Below are positions 17,042-27,400 of a DNA stretch of 64,000 nt, piece after piece. The notes under the pieces are model-generated. The model worked only from the letters and a program-made list of their open reading frames with translations, did no database searches and was not told the origin of the DNA. The position numbers were made by a program, and so were the translations under genes. This DNA is from Mucilaginibacter sp. SMC90. Lineage in GTDB: Bacteria > Bacteroidota > Bacteroidia > Sphingobacteriales > Sphingobacteriaceae. The stretch spans positions 7,440,001-7,504,000 of the forward strand of contig NZ_CP094527.1 in assembly GCF_022811725.1 (NCBI RefSeq), read 5' to 3'. Every line of letters starts with the position of its first letter. The stretch's first letter is position 1.

Positions 17042-18562
17042 TCACTTCCCTCCTTCCTTCCCATAATGCATCAGTTTATTGGCCCAGGCAATAAAGTATT
17101 TTACGTTTGGGGCATCGGTATGGCCGCCGTCGTGTTGCCGCCAAGCCAGCTCGCCATCAAGCAAACCGGTATTAACCGGTGGCATTTTTTCAGTTTTGTA
17201 ATCGTTTGAGACACCGATATCTTTTGCACCAAGCAGTTTAAATACAGAGCCGGCGGCTACAGTTGCCATATAGCTTCCCTGCTGATCAAGCCATTTTGCA
17301 TCGCCCTGCTCGGGGATGCCGTAGCTTATAAAAGTGAAGCGCGGGGCACACAAGGCAATCAGCTCATGTGCATCTACCGGAATGTCTTTCGCCGTTTTGG
17401 CACCGAACGTAGCTTCCGATGCGCCATACTTCATAAAGTTACCGGCCATCCAGTAATATTCGCCGCCGGTAAGGCTTTCAACCGCCTCGCCAAAATTACG
17501 GCGGTGCAGTTTAGCTCCCCCTTCTCCCGAAGAACCGATCAATCCCATGGCAAACCTTGGCTCAAAGGCCAGTGTTACCAATGCGGCCTTTCCATAACGG
17601 GAAACACCTTCAATGCCTACATGTTTAGCATCAACTGAGGTTTCTGTTTCTAAATAATCCAATGCCCGTGCTGCTCCCCACGACCAGGCGCGTAAAGCCC
17701 CCCAGTCTTCGGGTTTGCGTGGCTGGCCTTTGTTTACCAAACCAATGATCCCTTTGGTCAACCCTTCACCGTTGTCAGCCTGTATCGAGGAAGGGTCTAT
17801 CAACACATAACCCCAGCCGTTGGCTATTAATTGCGTGGCAGTCGGCGGGTCACCTTTTGCCACCTGGAAACCACCCGGCCCAAAAGGGGATTGTTCAGGA
17901 ATGGGGTTATAGGCAGGATATTGTTCAAAAATGGTCTTTAACTCCGGGTGCTCTTTTACAAGCAGTTCCTTTAATGCCGTATTGACTTTTTCAACATCTG
18001 CAGGTGAAGGTTGGGCTGGCGCGGGCAAAGCGCTACGGCCAAACATCATCAATACAGGTACTGGGCCTTTGGCATTTGCGGGCACTACTAAGGTCATTTC
18101 AATATTCACATTGATAAGTGGGTAAGCCGAATTATCAACATGGCCTATCAGCTGTTTGGCAATCACCGGGAAAAAGCCGACGCGCTCCTTATCAGTTACT
18201 TTAACCGTCCAGGTTACTTTGGGTACATTAGCCGGGATGCGGCCATAAACCTCGCGCTCCATATCCTCCACAATTTCGGGGCGGCGCTGTTTCCACCACA
18301 TTTCGGCAGTAGTTACCTTTTTGCCGTTCTTTAGTGTAAGCGCATCCGGTAAATCGGGGTAAGGATTAGCCAAGGCCTCATCATAATTGGCATGGTTAGG
18401 GGCCGATTCATCACCGCTGGGGCCATTACGCAAGGTTTTGATCCCTAACTGTTTCATCATATTCTGATGATCCTGATCGGCAGTAAAATTTACCGGAGCG
18501 GCGTTTTGCGCTTTTGCCGTTACAGCACACGCGAGTAGAAAAAAGAATACAGTAGTTTTCAT
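17042..18562 (-). CDS. CE15 glucuronoyl esterase
   Basis: The 506-residue protein has a signal peptide (1-19, cut after AKA) and a CE15 alpha/beta hydrolase domain. The hallmark nucleophile motif G-x-S-R-x-G-K is present as GVSRYGK with S321; H481 in HDGGHTD is the catalytic histidine, and acidic residues in SSGEGG (344-349) lie where the family has its charge-stabilising residues. CE15 enzymes cleave the ester between lignin alcohols and 4-O-methyl-glucuronate on xylan, freeing the side chain for GH67. It is downstream of, and co-directional with, the SASA esterase (144-base gap) and so is probably under the same operator at 20691. Confidence 0.93.
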   Translation of the reverse strand: MKTTVFFFLLACAVTAKAQNAAPVNFTADQDHQNMMKQLGIKTLRNGPSGDESAPNHANYDEALANPYPDLPDALTLKNGKKVTTAEMWWKQRRPEIVEDMEREVYGRIPANVPKVTWTVKVTDKERVGFFPVIAKQLIGHVDNSAYPLINVNIEMTLVVPANAKGPVPVLMMFGRSALPAPAQPSPADVEKVNTALKELLVKEHPELKTIFEQYPAYNPIPEQSPFGPGGFQVAKGDPPTATQLIANGWGYVLIDPSSIQADNGEGLTKGIIGLVNKGQPRKPEDWGALRAWSWGAARALDYLETETSVDAKHVGIEGVSRYGKAALVTLAFEPRFAMGLIGSSGEGGAKLHRRNFGEAVESLTGGEYYWMAGNFMKYGASEATFGAKTAKDIPVDAHELIALCAPRFTFISYGIPEQGDAKWLDQQGSYMATVAAGSVFKLLGAKDIGVSNDYKTEKMPPVNTGLLDGELAWRQHDGGHTDAPNVKYFIAWANKLMHYGKEGGK

Positions 18563-18603
18563 TCTCCTGGATTTAGGTTATGGTTTATTGTTGTTAAGTC
18601 GAT

Positions 18604-18690
18604 GCACTAAGTCGGAAGTCATAAGTCCGATTTTTTTCTTTTCGACGATACTTAGAACTCATGACTTCGGGCTAAAGACGATGCGTCAAT
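18604..18690. repeat. Imperfect inverted repeat between CE15 and acetylesterase genes
   Basis: GAAGTCATAAGTCC on the left (from 18613) and a copy of the same word on the opposite strand near 18655-18670 form an imperfect inverted repeat in the 144-base gap. It looks like a dispersed intergenic repeat and may attenuate or stabilise the operon message. Confidence 0.4.
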
Positions 18691-18706
18691 TACTGTTGAC
18701 ACAAAA

Positions 18707-20632
18707 CTATGGTTTATCGGTTTGGAAAGGTGATGCCGGCAAACCTTCTTTATTATACAGATTTGCACCCTCCGGGTTATCAGCCCAGGCATATCTCACA
18801 TAAAGCGGTGCAGTGATCTTATCATTCCAAACCAGCAGCTTATCCCCCTTAATGACAGCCTTTGCCCAAACAAACTTTTTATCAGCACCGGCTATTGCAA
18901 ATTGCGACAGTTCATCGCCACCCTCAGCAACAAGCCCTGAGCCTATGTTTTTAAAAGTAACTTCGATTTTATTCCCGTCAACCTTAGCCGATTGATAGAT
19001 CGGGCCGGATGGCACCACATTTACATCACCATAAGCAACATATTCAGCAGCCCGGGCAAGTCGCTCCCCTACAGTTTTTTTATTTAGGGGATGGATATCG
19101 TTCCATTCGCCGGCCTCAAGCGTAACCGCCATGCCTGTATTGGGGACTTCAAGGGCACTTAGCTGCCCGTTGCGCAATTGGGCCAGGCTGCTTTCTGTAG
19201 GCGAATACTGCACCTCGTTAAAGTTTGGAAGCTGGGCGTAAATAAAAGGAGTATTACCCTGCTGCCAGCTGTTGCGCCAGTCGGCAATAAGGGCCTTTAG
19301 CAGCTTACCATATTCAAACGCCCGGGAAGTATTACTTTCGCCCTGGTACCAAACCATCCCTTTAATGGTGTAATTAATAACAGGAGCCACCATGGTATTG
19401 TAAAGGCCGGTCGGCTCATTTTGGGCCGAAAATTCAGGTTTTAACCTGACCGGTTCAAACACCTGCCCTACCTTGTATTGCCAGTCGCCCCGGAGATCGA
19501 TAGTATCACCGGCTATTGCCAGGTAGTACTTTTTATCGGGTACAAAACCACCTTTACCCGATGTATTGGTAACCCGTACCACAATAATGTTTTTGCCCGG
19601 CTTTAATAAACCGGCGGGCACTGTATAACGCCTTGGCGGGTATTGATAAATAATGTTCCCAACCTGCCTGCCGTTAACATAGGTTTGATCGGCATCTACT
19701 ATCCTGCCTAAAAAAAGTTTGGCCGCTTTACCCTGTACCGATGCAGGCATAGTAATTTCTTTCCTGAACCATACTACCCCATTCAGACCTTTTACGCCCT
19801 GATCGGCCCAGTAGCCGGGCAGCCAGAAATGGTGCCAGTTATGCGGCAGATAAGTGGTATCATACCATGGTTTGGCCTTATTTAAACCTTTATCTGCATC
19901 AAGCGGTTCCGCTGGCTCCGGGTGCTTTTTCAACACGCTATCCATAAAAGCAGTATTGCTAAATTGAGCAATGCGGTTATGGTACGATTGGATGTCCTTT
20001 AATCCATCGCTGCTGATCCAGGCCTCGATAGGCGTACCGCCCACACTTGAGTTGATGATGCCTATAGGCACATGATATTTTTGATAAAGCTGTTTAGCGA
20101 AAAACCAGGATGCAGCGCCAAAACCCAAAACAGTTGCAGAATCGGCTTTAACCCATTTGCCGGGTAACAGGTCCGGATGCTGCTTGGTAACATCGGCCTC
20201 AGTTTTCACAAAAAAATCCCTGATCTGCGGGTAATTGGCATTGGCAATTTCGTCTGGATACCTTTCCTTTACCCGCTCCATGGGCAAAACCATGTTCGAC
20301 TGGCCCGAGCAAAACCATACATCGCCAATTAAAATATCGCGGAGAGTGATATGATTATTACCGGTGATTTCCATAGTATATGGCCCCCCGGCTTTCATTG
20401 GTTGAAGGGTTATTTTCCATGAACCGCTTTGATCAGTAACAGTACGGTATGCTTTATGCTGAAAATTAACAACGATCTTTTCTCCGGCATCAGCCCAGCC
20501 CCAGATCTTTACTTTGGCGTCGCGCTGTAATACCATGCCATCGGCAACTAATTGCGGCAGGCGTACTGCCCCATAGCACGGTAATATAAAGCAGGTATAC
20601 AGCGCGACAAGTAATAGCTTCACTGACCTCAT
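18707..20632 (-). CDS. SASA-family (sialate/acetyl-xylan) O-acetylesterase
   Basis: The 641-residue protein has a signal peptide (about 1-22) and an SGNH/SASA esterase domain with S112 in CSGQSNM and the D512/H514 pair in NDIHP. It is split by a GH2-like jelly-roll insert (about 265-360, WFRKEITMP...), which explains its length over a minimal SASA enzyme. Such proteins deacetylate sialic acids or plant glycans; beside CE15, GH67 and GH43 genes, acetyl-xylan is the more likely target. First gene of the operon that continues into CE15; the operator at 20691 lies about 60 bases upstream. Confidence 0.9.
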   Translation of the reverse strand: MRSVKLLLVALYTCFILPCYGAVRLPQLVADGMVLQRDAKVKIWGWADAGEKIVVNFQHKAYRTVTDQSGSWKITLQPMKAGGPYTMEITGNNHITLRDILIGDVWFCSGQSNMVLPMERVKERYPDEIANANYPQIRDFFVKTEADVTKQHPDLLPGKWVKADSATVLGFGAASWFFAKQLYQKYHVPIGIINSSVGGTPIEAWISSDGLKDIQSYHNRIAQFSNTAFMDSVLKKHPEPAEPLDADKGLNKAKPWYDTTYLPHNWHHFWLPGYWADQGVKGLNGVVWFRKEITMPASVQGKAAKLFLGRIVDADQTYVNGRQVGNIIYQYPPRRYTVPAGLLKPGKNIIVVRVTNTSGKGGFVPDKKYYLAIAGDTIDLRGDWQYKVGQVFEPVRLKPEFSAQNEPTGLYNTMVAPVINYTIKGMVWYQGESNTSRAFEYGKLLKALIADWRNSWQQGNTPFIYAQLPNFNEVQYSPTESSLAQLRNGQLSALEVPNTGMAVTLEAGEWNDIHPLNKKTVGERLARAAEYVAYGDVNVVPSGPIYQSAKVDGNKIEVTFKNIGSGLVAEGGDELSQFAIAGADKKFVWAKAVIKGDKLLVWNDKITAPLYVRYAWADNPEGANLYNKEGLPASPFQTDKP

Positions 20633-20679
20633 AACTCCGAAAGTTTTGTTGATGGTTTATTTCACTAAGTAACAAATAA

Positions 20680-20715
20680 AAAAAGATTTGTGCAATCGAT
20701 TGCACAAATCTTTTT
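20680..20715. promoter_or_regulatory. LacI-type operator in a long palindrome upstream of the acetylesterase operon
   Basis: Core TGCAATCGATTGCA at 20691-20704, identical to the GH67 copy, sits at the centre of a near-perfect palindrome of about 36 bp whose arms end in A and T runs. Besides being an operator it could form a hairpin in RNA. Confidence 0.82.
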
Positions 20716-20867
20716 TTATTTAATTATTCAATGTTTAGTTCTGTATAAAGTATGCGTCTTCCACGTAACTGCATTGGTCAGCAAATGATCATAAATGTGC
20801 TGACAGCCTGTATTTCAGTATCAATGATTATTTTTTTGTTTAAAATCGCATTCATCAAAACCCGCAG

Positions 20868-22697
20868 ATGGCAAAAACAAGAAATAACAAACCAGAACAA
20901 AAGATCTCGTTTAAGGAGCGCCTGTCTGCATTAAGCAACCTTCCGGGATTTTTCAGGCTGGTATGGCAAAGTAGCCCGCGCAAAACAACCATGAGCTTTC
21001 TGTTGCGCATTGTGCGTTCGGCCATGCCGGTAGCGTTGTTGTATGTGGGCAAGCTGATCATTGACCAGGTAGTACTGCTAAACCGACATGGAGGGGACCA
21101 ACATGAGTTATGGAAACTGGTTATTATCGAATTTCTGCTGGCTGTGGCAACCGACGGATTAAACCGGATGATCAGCCTGATGGACAATTTGCTCGGTGAC
21201 CTTTTTGCTAACTACACCTCGATGCGCATTATGCGACATGCGGCCACGCTTGATCTTGAACAATTTGAGGATTCCGTGTTTTATGATAAACTGGAACGGG
21301 CAAGGCAGCAAACTGTTGGCCGTACGGTACTTTTATCGCAGGTGATGAGCCAGATCCAGGATTTTATATCCATGGCGTTCCTGCTTACCGGCTTGCTGAC
21401 TTTAAATCCCTGGCTAATTCTGTTATTGCTCATATCTATTATCCCTTCTTTTATGGGCGAATCCTATTTTAACAGCCAGAATTATGCGCTCAGCAGGAGT
21501 CAAACACCCGAAAGAAGAGAGCTCGACTATGTACGTTATCTTGGCGCAAGCGATGAAACAGCCAAAGAGGTCAAGATCTTCGGCTTATCTGATTTTATCA
21601 TTAACCGCTTTAAAACATTATCAGATAAATTTTATGCCGATAACAGTAAATTGGCTGTGCGGCGCTCTGCCTGGGGTACCTTCTTTTCTGTTTTAGGCAG
21701 CGCAGGCTATTATGCGGCTTATGGTTTTATAATTTATCAAACGGTAACAGGCAAATCTTCCGTCGGTACACTAACCTTCCTGGCCGGTTCATTCCGACAG
21801 CTTAGCAGCTTGATGGAAAATTCGCTGAACCGCTTTACATCCGTTTCACAGGGTGCTATCTATCTTAATGATTTCCATGAGTTTTTTGAGATCAAACCTA
21901 ATATCAAAGTTGCTGCCTCTCCTTTGCCATTTCCAAACCCGATAAAGCAGGGATTCACATTTGAGGATGTTGGTTTTAAATACCACAATGCCGAATCATG
22001 GGCCAACAGGCACCTGAACTTTACCCTGCATCCCGGCGAAAAGATTGCGCTGGTTGGCGAGAACGGTGCTGGCAAAACTACGCTTGTTAAACTATTGGCC
22101 CGTTTATACGACCCTACGGAGGGGCGCATCCTGCTGGATGGTGCTGATCTGAGAGATTATGATATTGCCGGTCTCCGGTTAAACCTGGGCATCATTTTCC
22201 AGGATTACATCCGTTACCAGATGAGTTTTTCGCAGAACATTGCCGTAGGAAATATCGATGAACTGGCCAATACCGAACTGATTCGTAAGGCCGCCCATGA
22301 AAGCCTTGCAGATGCACTCGCAGCCAAACTGCCATTAGGCTATGAGCAATGGCTGGGCAGGCGGTTTAACGAAGGGGTTGAATTATCTGGCGGGGAATGG
22401 CAGAAAGTGGCGCTGGCAAGGGCTTATATGAAAGATGCCCAGGTGCTTATCCTTGACGAGCCTACAGCAGCGCTTGATGCACGGGCAGAATACGAGGTTT
22501 TTCAACGTTTCGCGTCTTTGACACACGGAAAATCAGCCGTACTTATTTCACACCGTTTTTCAACAGCACGCCTGGCCGACCGTATCATTGTACTGGAAAA
22601 AGGCAAGATCCTTGAATCGGGCACACACCAGGAGCTAATGGCCAACAACGGCCGTTACGCCGAACTATTTAGCTTGCAGGCAGCAGGGTATCAGTAA
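20868..22697 (+). CDS. ABC exporter (fused permease and ATPase)
   Basis: The 609-residue half-transporter has an N-terminal six-helix permease domain (about 35-320) and a C-terminal ATPase. Walker A is GENGAGKT (397-404), the signature LSGGE is 506-510, Walker B ends in D530-E531 and the H-loop histidine is H562. All catalytic residues are present, so it should be an active homodimeric exporter of lipids, peptides or drugs; substrate unknown. It is divergent from the acetylesterase operon, with the long palindrome at 20680 between them, but nothing else ties it to xylan use. Confidence 0.92.
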   Translation: MAKTRNNKPEQKISFKERLSALSNLPGFFRLVWQSSPRKTTMSFLLRIVRSAMPVALLYVGKLIIDQVVLLNRHGGDQHELWKLVIIEFLLAVATDGLNRMISLMDNLLGDLFANYTSMRIMRHAATLDLEQFEDSVFYDKLERARQQTVGRTVLLSQVMSQIQDFISMAFLLTGLLTLNPWLILLLLISIIPSFMGESYFNSQNYALSRSQTPERRELDYVRYLGASDETAKEVKIFGLSDFIINRFKTLSDKFYADNSKLAVRRSAWGTFFSVLGSAGYYAAYGFIIYQTVTGKSSVGTLTFLAGSFRQLSSLMENSLNRFTSVSQGAIYLNDFHEFFEIKPNIKVAASPLPFPNPIKQGFTFEDVGFKYHNAESWANRHLNFTLHPGEKIALVGENGAGKTTLVKLLARLYDPTEGRILLDGADLRDYDIAGLRLNLGIIFQDYIRYQMSFSQNIAVGNIDELANTELIRKAAHESLADALAAKLPLGYEQWLGRRFNEGVELSGGEWQKVALARAYMKDAQVLILDEPTAALDARAEYEVFQRFASLTHGKSAVLISHRFSTARLADRIIVLEKGKILESGTHQELMANNGRYAELFSLQAAGYQ

Positions 22698-23146
22698 GAG
22701 ATACATAAGCAAATTAACTGTTGATCTTGAAGAAGATATGATGCATCTCTATCTTGTCATGCAGAGTAGGTAAAATCCAAGAACTTTGAAGGGAAAAATG
22801 ACATTTGCCCCTTTGTCATGCTCAGGCACGGAGCATCTTCTTCGCTCTGTATAGCCATAGCCGTTAACTTAAAAGAGTAATTTGGCGTAGGCCTTTTAAA
22901 ATCCCCTCTCGAGAGGGGGAGCGATGGAAGAAGCGGGAGCAGGGGTGTGTTATACAAGCGATAAGCCGCGCGCAGACTAACACACCCCTCCACCCCTCTC
23001 AAGAGGGGAATCACACAGCCCCATGCTTTTTAGGAGTTTTTAACCCCTTAAGTTAACGGCTATGCCTGTATATGTTGAAGAAGATCCTTCGTACCTCAGG
23101 ATGACAGTTTTTTGTAAATTATACCATCGTACGCATAGGCATCTAT
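22698..23146. repeat. Nested repeat island
   Basis: 449 bases without a gene. The outer layer is an imperfect inverted repeat: GTCATGCTCAGGCACGGAGC on the left (from 22815) and its counterpart at about 23074-23105 on the right, each with an ATCTTCTTC core. Between these arms lies a separate 209-bp element with its own perfect terminal inverted repeats (listed separately). The minus-strand frame at 22757-23014 is made of these repeats. Confidence 0.75.
22856..23064. mobile_element. MITE-like 209-bp element with 17-bp perfect inverted ends
   Basis: The left end (22856-22872) and right end (23048-23064) are exact reverse complements, CATAGCCGTTAACTTAA. The interior holds further inverted blocks, CCCCTCTCGAGAGGGG and CACACCCCT, again in opposite orientations. 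CTGTATA occurs just outside both ends (22847-22853 and 23066-23072), resembling a target-site duplication though offset by one or two bases. No transposase is encoded; movement in trans is inferred. Confidence 0.65.
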
Positions 23147-24472
23147 CTATGACTTCTTTTGCCCGCTTAGCTTAGCAACAACCAGGTTGCCCACCTTGTT
23201 ACCCTGAATAATACCATTATCAATAGCATCCATAAAATGGATCCCACCCCAAAATCGTGAAATAGCGGCTTCTTTGGCAGCCTGTGTAAACGAGTTATAA
23301 TGTCTTGGTGGTATGCCAAAATTTACTTCCACATTATCGGTATATTTAAAATTATCTCCCAGGTAGTGCGTAAGAATAACCGCCGCAGTTGCCGAAACTA
23401 CCGAATGCCCGCTGATATACTCTGGAAAGGGCGGGGTTTGCAACAGAGGTTTCCAATGGGGATCGATATATTTACGGATAGCAGTTTCGGGCCTGATACG
23501 GTTGGTTCGATATTTATCTTCCCAGCAGCAAATAAAACCATCAAGCAAACCAATGGCTACAGCAGTATTTACCTGTACCGTTTTGGAGAACCCTATTTTG
23601 GCTTGTTTACAGGCAATGGCTGTTATTCCCATCCAATGAGCTCCCGGCGAGATCTTTTTAAGGCCAAAAAGCATATGCCCGTCATTTTGAACTGCAAAAG
23701 GGTTACAATCCCAGAAATTTGCAATATCCTTTTCCTCCTGTTTTAGCCCATTGCCACTTTTAGCATAGCTCATTTGCAGGAATTTGTAAAAAGTTGAGCT
23801 TTTATCAGTTGAAAAAGGAATAGGTGCCTCAGGAACAAATTGCGCAGCCGAATCAAGCGTCATCGGCCGTATGGTATTAAAATAAGGTTCAACCGGCAAC
23901 ATATAAGCAGGAGGTGTAAGGTCCCAGCTGCCCGGTGTTTGTTTAAGCTTATAACGTGGATAATTGTTTATTTTGCGGTAACCATCAGCCTTGGCGTAAG
24001 CCAGTATTTGCTTACTTATTGTTTTGGCATAACTTTTTGAACTATCAATTACCTCGCTGCTAAAGCCAATATTTTTGCACGAATCAATAAAAGATGCCTC
24101 ATATCCTGTCATCAAAGTACCTGATGGCAGCAGCTTGGCGGATGTTTCAAACATGGCCAGCAATGCGCTCAGCTGATAATTATAGTCGGTATTTTGCCTG
24201 GAATGCTTGATATCGGGATATTGGTTCAATACGCCACGCATACTGCTGATGTGTTTGTCGTTTTCGGCAACTACTTCGTATCCGGCGAGGCAGGCATAGG
24301 TAAAAAAACGGGCGGCCAATGGCGGATTGGTAACATCATGGATCATTACGCTGGTCATGTGGCCAACAACCTTACTCACATCCTCATTGCTTAGTTCGGG
24401 TTGCTTTTTGTGGCTGCAGCTTGTAATTACAAATAAACTGCAGATAGATATTAGCATTAACAATTTTTTCAT
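23147..24472 (-). CDS. Vanadium-haloperoxidase/PAP2-family lipoprotein
   Basis: The 441-residue protein has a lipobox ending at C19 (VITSC). It carries the full vanadate/phosphate pocket of vanadium-dependent haloperoxidases: K320 and R327 (KYRTNRIRP), S354-G355-H356 (YISGHS), R406 and H412 (SRFWGGIH). The K-to-R spacing of 7 and R-to-H spacing of 6 equal those of fungal chloroperoxidase as I remember it. The same pocket serves acid phosphatases, so haloperoxidase, phosphatase or neither is possible; there is no substrate evidence. It follows the FG-GAP lipoprotein gene by 9 bases and forms an operon with it, a pairing common in Bacteroidota. Confidence 0.88.
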   Translation of the reverse strand: MKKLLMLISICSLFVITSCSHKKQPELSNEDVSKVVGHMTSVMIHDVTNPPLAARFFTYACLAGYEVVAENDKHISSMRGVLNQYPDIKHSRQNTDYNYQLSALLAMFETSAKLLPSGTLMTGYEASFIDSCKNIGFSSEVIDSSKSYAKTISKQILAYAKADGYRKINNYPRYKLKQTPGSWDLTPPAYMLPVEPYFNTIRPMTLDSAAQFVPEAPIPFSTDKSSTFYKFLQMSYAKSGNGLKQEEKDIANFWDCNPFAVQNDGHMLFGLKKISPGAHWMGITAIACKQAKIGFSKTVQVNTAVAIGLLDGFICCWEDKYRTNRIRPETAIRKYIDPHWKPLLQTPPFPEYISGHSVVSATAAVILTHYLGDNFKYTDNVEVNFGIPPRHYNSFTQAAKEAAISRFWGGIHFMDAIDNGIIQGNKVGNLVVAKLSGQKKS

Positions 24473-24481
24473 TGCCTCTTA

Positions 24482-27400
24482 TTATTGCTTGTATGCTTTT
24501 AGTTTGCCTTTATCAAGGGCAAAAAGTAAAGTGTTATTTAATTGAAGTACACTCCTTACATCGCCCCTGATGTTAAAGCCGGATTGCATTTGGTTTATAT
24601 ATTGGTAACTACCTTTACCATCTCCTTTAAGCAGTACACCGTAATTAGCATCATATTTACCAAAGCGGATGCGGGCTTTATTGATGTTGCCGCAAAGCAA
24701 GAGATCATCTTTGCCATCATGATCATAATCAAGCGTGGTAATAGTGAAAACCGGCGAATATTGAGCCTGCAAAGGCAATGCAGCTTGCTTCAGATGCCCC
24801 TGGGTGTTACTGATAAACAAGACGGTTGCAAGCTCATTGGCTGTCAGCTTTTTCGCGCCTTTCAATTCTTCAGGGGTAAAGATCTTGTCCATTGTAACAT
24901 CGGCATAGCTTTTATAGTCAGGGAACCGGCCACGCATAACACTTAACTGGTCAAGCAATTCATCGCGACTTACAAAAGGATAGCTTTTATGTTGAATATA
25001 GAAGCAAAGCATCGGGTCAACAGAGCCGTTATCGTCAAAATCTTTGTAAAACATTTCGGCCGGTTCTGCATCACTTGCTTTGCATTGAGTATTTAAACCG
25101 ATGTTCCCGGCAATAATATCGGGATGACCGTCATGGTTAATGTCGCTCACCTGCAAACAGTTCCACCAACCGGCATATTTTTTATCAAAATATTTAGTTG
25201 TTGCATCCGCAAGCTTATTGCCATTGTTTTCAAAAACGGTGATCGGCATCCATTCGCCAACAACAATCAGGTCAGGCTTTTTGTCGCCGTTCATATCTAC
25301 CCAGGCGGCATCAGTTACCATACCTATATTTTTGATCGACGGATTATATTTTGCCGTTTCATCTGTAAAATGCCCTTTGCCATCATTAATCAAAATATAG
25401 CTTTCGGGTGCTTCAGGATATTGGCCGGGTACTACCCTGCCGCCAACAAAAAGGTCAGGAAAACCATCCCCATTGATATCGGTTGCTTTTACACAGCTTT
25501 TACTGCTGATCATTTTAGGTAAAGCATTGGTTGCCTTACTAAAATTCCCTTTACCATCATTAAGATACAACCGGTCCTGCAGCAGCACATCATCCGGTTT
25601 GTAATCGGCATAACCGCCGGAGCATACGTACAGGTCAGGCTTACCATCGCCATTGGCATCAAAAAACAATGCTGCGGCATCGGTACTATTCTTATCGGCA
25701 TCAAAAGCAGCAACGGCTTTGCTTATAAACTTGCCATCCTTTTGCTGCAGGTATAACATACCGGCTTTACCATCATGCCCACCGGCATAAATATCTTCAA
25801 GTCCATCGCCATTTACATCGCCTTTAGTTAGGATGGAACCCGAAAACGATATGGAGTTTACCATTAAGGGCTGCCGCTTAAAATCATTTGTGGCGTTATC
25901 AGTTTCGCGGGCTGCTATCGGGGCAGATATTTCTTTAAATATCGGGCTGATTTGTTTTTGTACCGGCCCCATGCCCGACGCATCCTTTTCATTCAGGACA
26001 AGTTGTTTATCGCCCTTTACTTTTTGAAGTATCTGTGATTTACCGCTTTGCCAGGTGATCCTTAAGGAATCAACCTGTTTATCTTTCCCAAGGCCGAAAT
26101 GCAGTATAGTTGACATGGATGACTGATAACCCCGGTTCGGCATTTGCTCCAGGTATTGTATTTTGCCGCCCGAGTAAATGCTGACCTTAGCACCAACCCC
26201 TTGTGTATTAGCCCCGCTGCCATTTAATTTTATGGATAAATAATGATTGTCATTTTGTTTAGCAGCCTGATTTTCATAAACAAATGCAGGCTGGTTGATA
26301 TTGTTCACCACCAGGTCAAGATCGCCGTCATTATCCAGATCGACGTATGCTGCACCGTTACTGTTTGATGGCAGCGTTATACCCCACTGTGCACTTGTAT
26401 TTGTAAAGGTTGCATTACCGTTATTTTTAAACAGGTAACTTTTCATTTGTGATGATGGCATCTGGTTTACAATATCCAGGAGGTCCTGCCGCATCACGCG
26501 CCTGTCTTTCAGGTTATCGCCCATAAACTTTAAAAAGTCCATATTGGTATAATCGCGGGTATAGCCGTTACTTACAAACAGGTCTTTCCAGCCATCGTTA
26601 TCGTAATCGGCGAATAATGGCGACCAGCTCCAATCCGTATTAGAAACACCGGCTAACTGCCCTATCTCACTGAACGAATTGTTGCCATTGTTGATCTGCA
26701 GCATGTTACGCATATACTGGTAATAAAACCCAACCCGCAGGTTAAGGTCAAAAGCCTCGTAATTATCAACGCCAAATAACAGTTTTTGCCGTTTATTATC
26801 CTCCGGAAGCATATCCAGGGTATAAATATCCGGTTTGCCATCATTGTTGATATCAGCTACATCATTCCCCATGGAGTAAAACGAGGTATGACCAATCTGC
26901 TTCTGAAGTTCATCGGTAAAAGCACCTTTGCCATTGTTGATATACAACCTGTCGGGAATGCTGTAATCATTTGATACATAAATATCCGGCCAGCCATCAC
27001 CATTAATATCGGCAACACCGGCTGCAAGGCCGTATGATAGTGATGTATTAATGATACCGGCAGCACCGGTAACATCAACAAAATGGTTATTATCATTCCG
27101 CAGCAGCCTGATCCCCGATTCGTTATCTTTTTTGGCAGTCATCTCTTTAACAAATGCATCATCAAGAATGCTGATCCGCGCCGGGTTGTGATTAACTAAC
27201 AACAGGTCGAGGTCGCCATCCCTGTCATAATCAAAAAAGTATGCCTGTGTGCTGAATGATGGGAAATCAAGGCCGTAGTCGGCCGTCATATCTTTAAATA
27301 CGGGTACGCCGGCGGCATTGTTTCCCTGGTTTATAAACAGCTGGTTAACCCGCTTTTCGGCCCTTATTTTACCCGAATAGCATATATATATATCCAGTTT

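Noticed and set aside
16831..17064. Minus-strand 77-codon reading frame
   Set aside because: It is made of dispersed intergenic repeat sequence (including the CCTCGCAATGACG word) and has no protein-like features.
7281..20632. Classical polysaccharide utilisation locus
   Set aside because: No SusC/SusD pair is present anywhere in the cluster, so the term in the strict sense does not apply.
22757..23014. Minus-strand 85-codon reading frame
   Set aside because: It lies entirely in the nested repeat island and crosses the end of the MITE-like element.
23300..23746. 148-codon plus-strand frame inside the haloperoxidase-like gene
   Set aside because: Antisense to a gene with intact catalytic motifs; no start signal or family features.
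24542..25522. Long plus-strand frames inside the FG-GAP gene
   Set aside because: They mirror the repeated Asp/Gly-rich calcium loops of the real gene on the opposite strand.
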